DNA of 64,000 nt, taken from positions 20,319-84,318 of the forward strand of contig NZ_WQFE01000016.1 of the NCBI RefSeq assembly GCF_013033965.1. The letters run 5' to 3'. Source of the DNA: Ruegeria atlantica (GTDB taxonomy: Bacteria; Pseudomonadota; Alphaproteobacteria; Rhodobacterales; Rhodobacteraceae). The number at the start of each line of letters is the position of its first letter. Positions within the stretch are counted from its first letter, which is position 1. Made by a program: the position numbers and the translations under genes. Below, in pieces: positions 19,947-28,630 of this stretch. The notes under the pieces were generated by a model. The model worked only from the letters and a program-made list of their open reading frames with translations, did no database searches and was not told the DNA's origin.

Positions 19947-20810
19947 TTAGTCCGGTCGGATCAGCGATCCGGCACCGTGTTCGGTATAAAGCTCAAGCAA
20001 GACGGCGTTTGGCGCGCGCCCGTCCAGGATAACGACGGCGCGAACCCCGCTATGCAATGCGTCCAGCGCCGTTTCGGTCTTCGGGATCATGCCACCCGCA
20101 ATTGTACCGTCCAGTGTCATCTCGCGGATCTGACCGGCCTTCAGCTCGGTCACGACATCCCCGGCGGCGTTCTTGACGCCCGAGACATCCGTGAGCAGAA
20201 GCAGGCGATCGGCCTTTAGCGCGGATGCAATAGCGCCTGCGGCAGTATCGCCGTTGACGTTGAAGGTTTCTCCATCCCGGCCTGCACCCAGAGGAGCAAT
20301 CACCGGAATAACGTCATGTGCAAACAGGTCATGCAGGATCTTCGGGTTCATCTCTGCCGGACTTCCGACAAAACCCAGAGATTCATCGGTCTGATCACAA
20401 ATCATCAGTTGCGCGTCCTTGCCCGACAGGCCCACGGCCGAGCCGCCCTGGCCGTTGATCGCCTGCACGATGCGCTTGTTCACGAGACCGGACAGAACCA
20501 TCTCGACCACTTCAACGGTTGCTTTGTCGGTGACACGCTTGCCATTCACAAACTCAGATTGGATATCCAGCTTGTCCAGCATCGCGTTGATCATCGGACC
20601 ACCGCCGTGCACGATGACCGGGTTTACCCCAACCTGACGCATCAGGACGACGTCGCGGGCAAAGCTTTCCATTGCCTCGTCGCTGCCCATGGCGTGGCCG
20701 CCAAGTTTGATGACGACAATCGCGCCGTCGTAGCGTTGCAGGTAAGGCAGTGCGCTGTTCAGCGTTGCGGCGGTGGCGATCCAGTCCCGGTTCATGTCTC
20801 GTGTCTTCAT
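19947..20810 (-). CDS. argB: Acetylglutamate kinase
   Basis: This 287-residue amino-acid kinase phosphorylates N-acetylglutamate in arginine biosynthesis. Signatures are [24 protein letters not shown], and the acetylglutamate and ATP sites [22 protein letters not shown] (here [13 protein letters not shown]) and LLLTDVSGV. Both codons 1 (20810) and 6 are Met; I kept the first. It sits downstream of the engB/PepSY genes on the same strand, as argB sits near engB in many roseobacters. Confidence 0.96.
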   Translation of the reverse strand: MKTRDMNRDWIATAATLNSALPYLQRYDGAIVVIKLGGHAMGSDEAMESFARDVVLMRQVGVNPVIVHGGGPMINAMLDKLDIQSEFVNGKRVTDKATVEVVEMVLSGLVNKRIVQAINGQGGSAVGLSGKDAQLMICDQTDESLGFVGSPAEMNPKILHDLFAHDVIPVIAPLGAGRDGETFNVNGDTAAGAIASALKADRLLLLTDVSGVKNAAGDVVTELKAGQIREMTLDGTIAGGMIPKTETALDALHSGVRAVVILDGRAPNAVLLELYTEHGAGSLIRPD

Positions 20811-20879
20811 GGCTGCAGTCCCTCTGGGAACCCGTGTTAGGGCCTTTGTGAAGCTCTGCCAAGACCGGATCGCGTATAG

Positions 20880-20905
20880 GGCCGCACCAGTTGCCCCGGT
20901 GCGGC
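20880..20905 (-). terminator. Hairpin after the PepSY gene
   Basis: GCCGCACC and GGTGCGGC form a perfect 8-bp inverted repeat immediately beyond the stop of the minus-strand PepSY gene. There is no long T run, so it may be a weak terminator or a processing hairpin before argB. Confidence 0.5.
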
Positions 20906-20915
20906 TCCTTGCGTG

Positions 20916-22319
20916 TCAGCTTATCGCGCGTTTCATCGCCGGGATGTTGCTAACCACCAGCAGGTCAAAAGCAAGTACCGCAATCAAGGTCAGGCCCACC
21001 AACGGGAAGGCCATCGCGGTGAACAACCCAATCAGGATAGCCCCCTTCCACAAAGGCAGTTCAGTAGGCATCGACGGCGCAGCCAGACGCACGACCCCCT
21101 GAGGCCGACGTTTGACCCACATCACAACACCCGACACGCAGACAAAGATGACCGACAGGCAGAACACCAGATTCAGGATAAAGTTCCATGTGCCCATCAG
21201 CCCCATGTGAAACGGGATGCCAACGGCCATGGATTTTCCCATCAACGAGTAATCCTCATACCTGACATCCGCCAGAATCTTGCCGGTGTACTGGTCCACA
21301 TGAACGGTGCGGTCATTTATCGGGTTGGTTGAGTCGCTGCTCATGCTGTCCCGGTTCAGGGTCCAGACACCATCCTCGCCACTGGGATAGGCAACGCGAA
21401 AGCGTCCGGTCATGTCCAGTGCGGTCCCAAGCGCCACAAGTGCATCGATGCCTACGGGAGTGCCTTGGGGAATACCGTCGATACCGGCCTTGGACCCAGA
21501 AGCGGGCATTGGCGTTTGCTCCAGCGCCCAGGGTACGTCGTTTTGGTGCCCGTGGTTCATGCTGGCATGGATATCGTCGGACAACGGAACGTTATCCCAT
21601 TTCTCGGCAGGGAAACTGCTCCATGGCTGGACGATCATCCCGCCCCAAACACCGGCCCAGGACAAGCCTGAGATTAAGAAGACCACCAGCAACCCGGACA
21701 TCCAGAATCCGATCACAGCGTGCAGCGATTTCCACAAGGCGCGACCGCGAACACGCAAATTGGGTACAATTGCGGCCAGGGCATTACCACGCGGCCACCA
21801 CATATACAGGCCCGTTAAGACCAGCAGCAGGCTGAGCCCCGCTGCGATTTCAAGGATACGGTCTCCGGTCGTGCCGATCATTAGGGTTGAGTGGATGTTG
21901 TCGGCTAAATCGTACCAACCCGCGCGCCGGTTCCATACGGTCAAAACTTCCCCTGCATAGGGGTCGACGGCCACAAGACGCTGACCCTCTTCGGTTTTGA
22001 TGCGGAAGACGGTTGCCAGATCGGCGGCCTTCGGACCGATCCACTCAACAACAGTGCCCGGAACTTCTTCCAGCGCGATAAGCGCTTGTTGGGAGGCGGG
22101 TTGCGATTGCCCGTGGACACCTACAACGATTTTTTCGCCGTCGCGACCGTCAAACTGGGTGATGAACATCATCATCAGCCCTGTGACGGCTAAAATGATC
22201 AGAAACGGGATGACGAATATCCCTGCATAGAAATGCCACCGCCAGGCGGCGAAATAGAATTTTTGCGCAGTAGTGTTTTGCGCCGGGGTTTCCCCCAGAT
22301 TTTGGCTGTTCAGTGCCAT
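20916..22319 (-). CDS. PepSY-associated TM helix (PepSY_TM) family protein
   Basis: This is a 467-residue inner-membrane protein with four or five spans. The first is at about residues 30-55 (WHFYAGIFVIPFLIILAV). The next is near residue 150 (AAGLSLLLVLTGLYMWWP), then one near 200 and a C-terminal group. The WHFYAG start, GLYMWWPRG and HxxxGxxMS-like segments are typical of PepSY_TM proteins, often associated with siderophore or iron use and flavin-linked reductases. A small DUF2946-like gene lies directly upstream, as is common for these proteins. The role here is inferred as metal/iron-related. Confidence 0.8.
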   Translation of the reverse strand: MALNSQNLGETPAQNTTAQKFYFAAWRWHFYAGIFVIPFLIILAVTGLMMMFITQFDGRDGEKIVVGVHGQSQPASQQALIALEEVPGTVVEWIGPKAADLATVFRIKTEEGQRLVAVDPYAGEVLTVWNRRAGWYDLADNIHSTLMIGTTGDRILEIAAGLSLLLVLTGLYMWWPRGNALAAIVPNLRVRGRALWKSLHAVIGFWMSGLLVVFLISGLSWAGVWGGMIVQPWSSFPAEKWDNVPLSDDIHASMNHGHQNDVPWALEQTPMPASGSKAGIDGIPQGTPVGIDALVALGTALDMTGRFRVAYPSGEDGVWTLNRDSMSSDSTNPINDRTVHVDQYTGKILADVRYEDYSLMGKSMAVGIPFHMGLMGTWNFILNLVFCLSVIFVCVSGVVMWVKRRPQGVVRLAAPSMPTELPLWKGAILIGLFTAMAFPLVGLTLIAVLAFDLLVVSNIPAMKRAIS

Positions 22320-22386
22320 TCTTGTTCTCCGGATTCGAAAAATGCCCTGCGCAGCGTTTGCGCAGGTTCAAAAGTGCTGAGGTGAA

Positions 22387-22755
22387 TCAGGAGAAGAAGG
22401 GAGGCCCCCGCGCATCATAGCGGGCATAGAACCCGGCACTGCGATGGGTGAAGTCGCGGTGCACCCAACGTGGCTGAATCACCGCAGCGAAGGGGATGGT
22501 CGCGCCGACCAGTGGCAGTTGTGCATCCGACGTCAGACCCGCGAACGGGCACAGTGTGCGCGAATCCGTGTCGTCGTGCACAGGACCATCTGGGTCCAGA
22601 TCGACCCATTGTTCGACCGTGCCCTCGCCCGTACAGATCACCAGCAGCACTTTCCCATCACTGCCCATCGCGGGCATCCAACCCTGAGGAATTGCGCTGG
22701 TCAGCACAATTGCCGCCAACGTCAGAACAGGAAAAAGGCGGCCGATCAGGATCAT
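22387..22755 (-). CDS. DUF2946-like small envelope protein
   Basis: This is a 122-residue protein. An N-terminal hydrophobic segment (LFPVLTLAAIVLTSAIPQGWMP) is followed by DGKVLLVICTGEG and then CPFAGL. That plan (membrane anchor, ICT motif, later Cys-Pro) matches DUF2946-type proteins found with copper or iron uptake genes. It overlaps the engB stop by 4 bases and precedes the PepSY gene by 67 bases, so the pair is inserted between engB and argB. The exact function is unknown. Confidence 0.65.
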   Translation of the reverse strand: MILIGRLFPVLTLAAIVLTSAIPQGWMPAMGSDGKVLLVICTGEGTVEQWVDLDPDGPVHDDTDSRTLCPFAGLTSDAQLPLVGATIPFAAVIQPRWVHRDFTHRSAGFYARYDARGPPFFS

Positions 22756-23405
22756 TCCAGATGTGCGATGATCGAACGGAGGGTCGAGATCCCGTCACCC
22801 TTTTCGGATGAGGTCAGCACGATTTCCGGATATGCGGCGGGGTGTTTCGACAGTGCGCCGCGTACCTGATCCAACACTTTAGCTCGATCATTAGCTTTCA
22901 CCTTATCCGCCTTGGTCATCACGCACTGAAATGTGACAGCGCTGGTATCCAGAAGTTTCATGATCTCGGCATCGACGGGTTTCACCCCATGGCGTGAGTC
23001 AATCAGGACAAAGGCCCGGCGCAGGGTCTGGCGACCGCTCAGATATTGCTTCAGCAACCGCTGCCATTTTTCGACAACCTTCACCGGCGCGTTGGCATAT
23101 CCGTATCCGGGCAGGTCGACCAGATAGAGCTCGGGGCCTTGGGTGAAAAAGTTGATCTCTTGTGTGCGGCCCGGAGTGTTGGACGCGCGCGCCAGCCCCT
23201 TGGTGCCGGTCAGCGCGTTGATCAGGCTGGACTTGCCCACGTTTGAACGTCCGGCAAAGCAGACTTCAAGCCGGTCAGGTACCGGCAGTCCGTTCATCGC
23301 GACAACGCCTTTTACAAACTCGGAAGGCCCCGCAAACAGTTTGCGGCCGCGTTCCAGCGCGAACTCGTCCGGGTCTTCGACCAGTGGGAAGGGAAGGGTG
23401 CTCAT
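22752..23405 (-). CDS. engB: Ribosome biogenesis GTPase EngB/YsxC/YihA
   Basis: This 217-residue TRAFAC GTPase is needed for 50S maturation. It shows G1 AGRSNVGKSSLINALTG, G2 TPGRTQEINFF, G3 LVDLPGYGYA, G4 VMTKADK and a G5-like TSSEKGDGI. It overlaps both neighbours (MOSC upstream, DUF2946-like downstream) by 4 bases, indicating one tightly coupled transcript starting further up with yidC. Confidence 0.95.
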   Translation of the reverse strand: MSTLPFPLVEDPDEFALERGRKLFAGPSEFVKGVVAMNGLPVPDRLEVCFAGRSNVGKSSLINALTGTKGLARASNTPGRTQEINFFTQGPELYLVDLPGYGYANAPVKVVEKWQRLLKQYLSGRQTLRRAFVLIDSRHGVKPVDAEIMKLLDTSAVTFQCVMTKADKVKANDRAKVLDQVRGALSKHPAAYPEIVLTSSEKGDGISTLRSIIAHLE

Positions 23406-24139
23406 AACGGGTGAACCTTATCGCCAACTGAAATTGCGCCGCCTCGGACGACTTCGGCGTAGACACCGAAATCCTGATGGCCCCAACTGTTCAAGGCGCC
23501 CAGCGTATCCGTATCGCGCACGCCGGTTTCCGGATTAGCAGTTGTCGCCATACAGCGCTGGATGCGTTCCTTGACGTGGAACACAGCCTCACCAATCTGT
23601 ACCTCGCGACCCAGCCAGCCGAATTCTTCCCACAAGGGCAGGCCATCGAACCAGATGTTGCCACGCCAGCGTTGGATCGACAGATCGCTGCCAAGCTTTT
23701 GCCCGACAGCGCGATGCGACGCCAAGTTGCACAGGCTGATCGATGGAAAGTCACTGTCGGTCATGCCGCGACCCGGCACTCGGACGATCCGGGCTGACGC
23801 CGCCCGATCCGCAGGCATCAATGGTTGAACCCAGTCCAAAAAGACTTGTTGCTCTTTATCCGGGTCAAAGGTCAGATCCGGACGATCCGAATGCGTCAGG
23901 GTTATCGTATCGCCGTTCAATCGGGCAGAGATCGCCATTAACTGCGGTGCCTTTGACCCGCGGCTGAAGTTGGCGCAAGGGACCCATTGCGAGCCATCCG
24001 CATTCGACGCCTCATGCGCGACCGCCCAAACGCGATCCCCGGGCATGGTCTGCCCGGGGCTCACTGTAACGGTCTGAACGGCTTCACGACCATGGCTTTT
24101 GATCGGATGTCGCCAGATATGGGTTACCTCAGCATTCAT
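23402..24139 (-). CDS. MOSC domain protein (YcbX/mARC-like)
   Basis: This is a 245-residue MOSC protein. An N-terminal beta-barrel (VTHIWRHPIKSHGREAV) precedes the MOSC core with QRWRGNIWFDGLPLWEE and the molybdenum-ligand-type cysteine in ERIQRCMATTANPETG. The layout resembles YcbX/mARC enzymes, which reduce N-hydroxylated compounds using a molybdenum cofactor. The plant-type [2Fe-2S] extension of YcbX is absent. It overlaps yidC and engB by 4 bases each, an order seen across Rhodobacterales. Confidence 0.85.
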   Translation of the reverse strand: MNAEVTHIWRHPIKSHGREAVQTVTVSPGQTMPGDRVWAVAHEASNADGSQWVPCANFSRGSKAPQLMAISARLNGDTITLTHSDRPDLTFDPDKEQQVFLDWVQPLMPADRAASARIVRVPGRGMTDSDFPSISLCNLASHRAVGQKLGSDLSIQRWRGNIWFDGLPLWEEFGWLGREVQIGEAVFHVKERIQRCMATTANPETGVRDTDTLGALNSWGHQDFGVYAEVVRGGAISVGDKVHPL

Positions 24140-25965
24140 TTGTCGTCCGTTTTGGGCGTCCGCTTGAAGCCGGATTTGATGTTGCCGAACACATCCGGCT
24201 TATAGCCTTGGCTGCGCATGATCAGGTATTGCTGTGTGAACGTGATCGTGTTGTTGGCGATCCAGTAAACGACCAGTCCGCTGGCAAAGCTGCCCAGCAT
24301 GAACATGAAGACCCAAGGCATCCAGGCAAAGATCATCGCCTGCGTCGGATCGGTTGGTGCCGGGTTCAGTTTCTGCTGCAGCCACATCGAGATACCCAGA
24401 AGCAGCGGTAGAATGCCAATGAAGATCAGCGCCATGAAGGTATCTGGTTGCGGACCGGCAAAGGGCAGCAGACCAAACAGGTTCATGATCGAGGTCGGAT
24501 CAGGCGCGCTGAGATCCTGGAACGGGCCGAACCAAGGCGCCTGACGCAGTTCGATGGTGACAAAGATCACTTTATACAGCGAGAAAAAGATCGGGATCTG
24601 CATCAGGATGGGCAAACAGCCTGCGGCCGGATTCACTTTTTCCTTCTTGTACAACTCCATCATACCCTGCTGCATCTTCTGGCGATCATCGCCCGCGGCC
24701 TCTTTCAAGGCTTCCATTTGCGGCTGCAGCTCTTTCATCTTCGCCATCGAGACATAGGACTTGAACGCCAGTGGGAACAGGATCGCCTTGATGATCAGGG
24801 TCAGGCCGATGATCGACCAGCCCATATTTCCGATCAGAGCGTTGATGTTGTGCAGCAACCAGAATATCGGCTTGGTCAGGAAGTAGAACCAGCCCCAGTC
24901 GATGCTGTCGACAAACTTCTGTACGCCCTCTTTCTGATACTCGCGAATGGTCTCCCATTCTTTGGCACCTGCGAACAGACGTGTGGTGACTTCTTCGGTC
25001 GCACCGGGCGCAACCGCCAGTGTCGGTAGAACGGTTTCGGTCTGGTAGATCTTGCGGCGAGCGTCATACTTTGCCGCCGCTTTGAATGCCGACCCCTCAG
25101 CAGGGATCAGAGTGGTCATCCAGTAGTGATCGGTAAAGCCGACCCAGCCGCCTTCCTTGATCTGGAAGACTTCGGCCTGCGCACGTTCGTTCGGGTCAAT
25201 GTCAAAATCGCGCACATCGCCATAGTCGATTTCGTCCAGAACGCCGTCGGCCATGACCATCACGCCTTCATGCAGGATGAAGAAGTTCTTGAGCTCCGGC
25301 AGGTCGCCGTCTTCACCCATGCCGTGACGGGCCAGGATGCCGTATGGGGCCATGCCGACCTCGGCCTGGGTGTTGTTTTCAACCGACTGGGTGACAGTGA
25401 ACATATAATCCTGATCCACTGCGATGTTGCGACGGAAGGTCAGGCCCTTTCCGTTGTCCCATTTCAGAGTGACCGGAGTATCGACCCCAAGGGTTTCACC
25501 ACTTTCAACAGTCCACAGCGTATTCGGGCCGGGAACGTCCGCGCCAGCTACGCCAGCGCCCGGTGCCCATCCGTACAAGGCATAATAAGCGGAATCCGAC
25601 CCGACAGGCGACAGCAGCTCAACAATGGGCGCACCTTCTTCGATCGAAACTTTGTAGTCTTTCAGGAACAGCTCATCGATGCGACCGCCGGACAGAGACA
25701 GGCTGCCTTTCAGGCGCGGCGTTTCGATCTCGATCCGTGGTGCCTCGGCGTCAGGCTCGATCTCGGTGGCGTCTGCTGTTGCTTCACCAACCGTGTTCGT
25801 GCCGGCGGCGCTTGGCGTTTGCACCTCAGTACCGTCTGTCACGCTGATCTCGGTGGCATCCGGTGCCGTCGTCGGCTCGGGTGGAGGAAACAACACGAAC
25901 CAGACCAGGATCACGAGAAAGCTGAGCGCGGTTGCGAGGATGAGATTCTTGTTCTGATCGTCCAT
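24136..25965 (-). CDS. yidC: Membrane protein insertase YidC
   Basis: This 609-residue Oxa1/YidC insertase has the N-terminal anchor MDDQNKNLILATALSFLVILVWFVLF, a long periplasmic beta-domain (about residues 60-350), and the C-terminal insertase core with WGWFYFLTKPIFWLLH, the conserved arginine-containing MKELQPQMEALKE loop region, and GCLPILMQIPIFFSLYKVI. ATG 25965 was chosen because upstream in-frame codons to 26058 add a non-membrane extension. In this genome yidC is separated from yidD/rnpA by three extra genes. Confidence 0.96.
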   Translation of the reverse strand: MDDQNKNLILATALSFLVILVWFVLFPPPEPTTAPDATEISVTDGTEVQTPSAAGTNTVGEATADATEIEPDAEAPRIEIETPRLKGSLSLSGGRIDELFLKDYKVSIEEGAPIVELLSPVGSDSAYYALYGWAPGAGVAGADVPGPNTLWTVESGETLGVDTPVTLKWDNGKGLTFRRNIAVDQDYMFTVTQSVENNTQAEVGMAPYGILARHGMGEDGDLPELKNFFILHEGVMVMADGVLDEIDYGDVRDFDIDPNERAQAEVFQIKEGGWVGFTDHYWMTTLIPAEGSAFKAAAKYDARRKIYQTETVLPTLAVAPGATEEVTTRLFAGAKEWETIREYQKEGVQKFVDSIDWGWFYFLTKPIFWLLHNINALIGNMGWSIIGLTLIIKAILFPLAFKSYVSMAKMKELQPQMEALKEAAGDDRQKMQQGMMELYKKEKVNPAAGCLPILMQIPIFFSLYKVIFVTIELRQAPWFGPFQDLSAPDPTSIMNLFGLLPFAGPQPDTFMALIFIGILPLLLGISMWLQQKLNPAPTDPTQAMIFAWMPWVFMFMLGSFASGLVVYWIANNTITFTQQYLIMRSQGYKPDVFGNIKSGFKRTPKTDDK

Positions 25966-26088
25966 CGGGGACAGCCACCTTGAGCAGTGAAAGACACCCG
26001 GTGGGTTCAACAGAGTGCGGACCCAAAGGTCAAGCGGAATCGCCCCGTAATTCATCACTGACCGGGGTTCTGTGGCGTTAATTCGCGC

Positions 26089-27621
26089 CTAGGGACCTGC
26101 CTGGCGTCCGATTTTTGGCATTCCATTTAGTTTGTTCTGATGTGTGGCCATCCAGTCCAATGTTTTTTCGAAGGGCATAGGCTTGCCAATTCCAAACCCC
26201 TGCACGTGGTCGCAACCAAGTTGAGCCATCAAGGCATGCTCGCCCGGCGTCTCGACCCCTTCGGCCAGAGATTCGACGTTCAGCCGTTCCGCCATTGTCA
26301 AAATCGCGCTGACCAACTGCTGCTGGCTTGCGTCCCGATCTGCTTTGGTCACAAAAGACCGATCGATTTTTATGCGTGAGACGTCAAAGCGTTTGATCGA
26401 CGCAATAGACGCGTGGCCGGTGCCAAAATCATCAAGATCAATGCAGCAACCGAGTTTGGACATGCTTGTCACGTTGCGGGTGATCACATCATCGGGCCGT
26501 CTGGAAAACACTGTTTCAAGAATCTCGACAGCCAATCTGTCGGGGGTCAGGTTGTTTTGATCCAGTTCCCATTTCAGCCGATCAATCAACGTCACGTCGC
26601 GCAGTTCGTCTGATGAGAAATTCACGCCAATCCGAGGCACGATTGCACCGGCCTGATCCCACGTTCGCATGGCGGCGAACGCGTGGTGCCGCATCACCTG
26701 GCCCAGGCGCTCCATCAAGTCGGCTTGTTCGGCAAAAGGCAGGAAAACCTGTGGTCCCAAAACACCTTTTTGGGGGTGTTCCCAACGGGCCAGTGCCTCG
26801 AATCCTGTGACGCGCCCGGTGTCGGTGGAAATCTGCGGCTGAAACCAAGGGCGGATTGCGCCGCTATCCAATGCAGCAATGAACTCGCTGCGTAGGTTGG
26901 CGCGCACCCGTGCCCGCCGCTGCGTTTCCGAAGAATAGGCGCGGATGGTTGCGGGCCCATTTCGTTGCGCTTCGGCCAAGGCTGCACCGGCGGCATCGAT
27001 CCAACCAGAAAAGGCGACGTCGGGCAAAGTGGATTGCAGGCAAAACCCGATAGAGCATGTCATGTAAACGCTGGTGCCATTCAGCATGATTGGCTCATCC
27101 ACGGCGGTCTGGATGCGCCCTGACATCTGAATGCAGGCCTCAAGATCCAGATTCTGTGCCGCACGCAGCCCAATTGCGATCTTGCCTTGATCCAGACCGG
27201 CGGCAATGTCATGCGATCGGATAACAGACACAACGCGGCTGCGGAACTGGTCCGCCATCACGTTTCCGGCCGCATTGCCGTGCAGGTCAAGACACTCGGA
27301 AAATCCGTCCAATTCAACGATCATGCAGGCGGCTTCGTGGCCGGTGCGCTGGTTTTGTGCGAACAGCGTTTCCATCTCGGCAGCAAACATGTCGAGGGGC
27401 ATGAGGCCGTTATCATCTTTCGTACGACTGACCACCTTGCGTGCGCTTGATGCGATGGCAAGGACAAGCGGCAGAGCAAGCGCTACGATAATCAATGCCC
27501 GCTCTCCTCCGATCCAATACGCGGCCAGACTGATCGCTGGCGCGAAAGCCAAAGCGGGAGGGCCGCTCAGCCCAATGGAAAGCGCATCAAGAGTTTTTCT
27601 GACTGAGATATGTTTCCACAT
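26089..27621 (-). CDS. Cyclic-di-GMP phosphodiesterase candidate (degenerate GGDEF + EAL)
   Basis: This is a 510-residue protein. Two hydrophobic segments near residues 20-60 anchor it, a GGDEF-like domain spans ~100-225, and an EAL domain spans ~240-500. The diguanylate cyclase signature is lost (AGLDQGKIAIG at the GGDEF site). The EAL domain keeps FEALARW, VEILETVF, IDLDDFGTGHASI, IKIDRSFV and ESLAEGVET, so c-di-GMP hydrolysis is likely. It lies between ttcA and yidC on the same strand, with ~70-120-base gaps that permit independent control. Confidence 0.85.
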   Translation of the reverse strand: MWKHISVRKTLDALSIGLSGPPALAFAPAISLAAYWIGGERALIIVALALPLVLAIASSARKVVSRTKDDNGLMPLDMFAAEMETLFAQNQRTGHEAACMIVELDGFSECLDLHGNAAGNVMADQFRSRVVSVIRSHDIAAGLDQGKIAIGLRAAQNLDLEACIQMSGRIQTAVDEPIMLNGTSVYMTCSIGFCLQSTLPDVAFSGWIDAAGAALAEAQRNGPATIRAYSSETQRRARVRANLRSEFIAALDSGAIRPWFQPQISTDTGRVTGFEALARWEHPQKGVLGPQVFLPFAEQADLMERLGQVMRHHAFAAMRTWDQAGAIVPRIGVNFSSDELRDVTLIDRLKWELDQNNLTPDRLAVEILETVFSRRPDDVITRNVTSMSKLGCCIDLDDFGTGHASIASIKRFDVSRIKIDRSFVTKADRDASQQQLVSAILTMAERLNVESLAEGVETPGEHALMAQLGCDHVQGFGIGKPMPFEKTLDWMATHQNKLNGMPKIGRQAGP

Positions 27622-27692
27622 CGGATCTTCGGGCCTCTACCTTGCGTCTGCAACGCTTTGGTCGACCCTAGGAAACCAATCTGAGTCACTCG

Positions 27693-28586
27693 TTAACGGA
27701 GCTGAGGAATTTCGCCGGAATTTTCGTCGTTTTCGCTCGGGTTGAGCGCAAGATTCTGAAAATCAAACAGTTTTGGGTCCAAAAGATGTGACGGGCGCGC
27801 GTTTGTCAGTGCCCTGAACATCACCTGTCTGCGTCCTGGGCTGTTCTTTTCCCATTGGTCCAGAATCTGTTTCACCTGCTGGCGCTGAAGGCCATCCTGA
27901 CTGCCGCAGAGGTCGCAGGGAATAATTGGATAGTTCATCGAAGTGGCGAATTTCTCGCAATCGGCCTCGGCCACATGGGCAAGAGGGCGGAACACGAACA
28001 GGTCCCCTTCTTCATTCACCAGCTTGGGCGGCATGGTGGCCAAACGCCCGCCGTGGAAGAGGTTCATGAAGAACGTCTCAAGAATATCGTCACGGTGATG
28101 GCCCAGTACGACGGCCGAACAGCCCTCTTCCCGGGCAATACGATACAGATTGCCGCGACGCAGGCGCGAACACAGGGCGCAATAGGTACGGCCCTGCGGA
28201 ACCTTGTCCATGACGACAGAGTAGGTGTCCTGATACTCGATCCGATGCGGTACGCGCATGCGTTCCAGAAACTCGGGCAGGACGGTGGCCGGAAATCCGG
28301 GCTGACCCTGATCAAGATTGCAGGCCAGCAGATCAACGGGCAGCAACCCGCGCCACTTCAATTCGTACAAAACTGCCAGCAGGGTATAGCTGTCCTTGCC
28401 GCCGGACAGGCAAACCAGCCAGCGGGGCGGTTTGCCGTCTTTGTCATGTGCGGACGGGTCCACCATCCCATAGTGTTCGATGGCTTCGCGGGTCTGGCGC
28501 ACGATGCGTTTGCGCAGCTTCTTGAACTCGGTGGTCGAGGGCGCGCCAGCAAAGAGTGGGTGGATATCGTCAGCTTCGTCAAACAT
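27693..28586 (-). CDS. ttcA: tRNA 2-thiocytidine biosynthesis protein TtcA
   Basis: This 297-residue PP-loop ATPase thiolates C32 of some tRNAs. The PP-loop [12 protein letters not shown] is near residue 59-70. The Fe-S ligands are in [11 protein letters not shown] (CxxC) and the later [12 protein letters not shown]. Length and motif order match TtcA. A 44-base gap follows the acyl-CoA dehydrogenase gene upstream, so it may be read from the same transcript. Confidence 0.93.
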   Translation of the reverse strand: MFDEADDIHPLFAGAPSTTEFKKLRKRIVRQTREAIEHYGMVDPSAHDKDGKPPRWLVCLSGGKDSYTLLAVLYELKWRGLLPVDLLACNLDQGQPGFPATVLPEFLERMRVPHRIEYQDTYSVVMDKVPQGRTYCALCSRLRRGNLYRIAREEGCSAVVLGHHRDDILETFFMNLFHGGRLATMPPKLVNEEGDLFVFRPLAHVAEADCEKFATSMNYPIIPCDLCGSQDGLQRQQVKQILDQWEKNSPGRRQVMFRALTNARPSHLLDPKLFDFQNLALNPSENDENSGEIPQLR

Positions 28587-28630
28587 GCGCAGCCCCTACA
28601 GCAGTTGCGGCAACCGGGCAAGTGGCCGGG

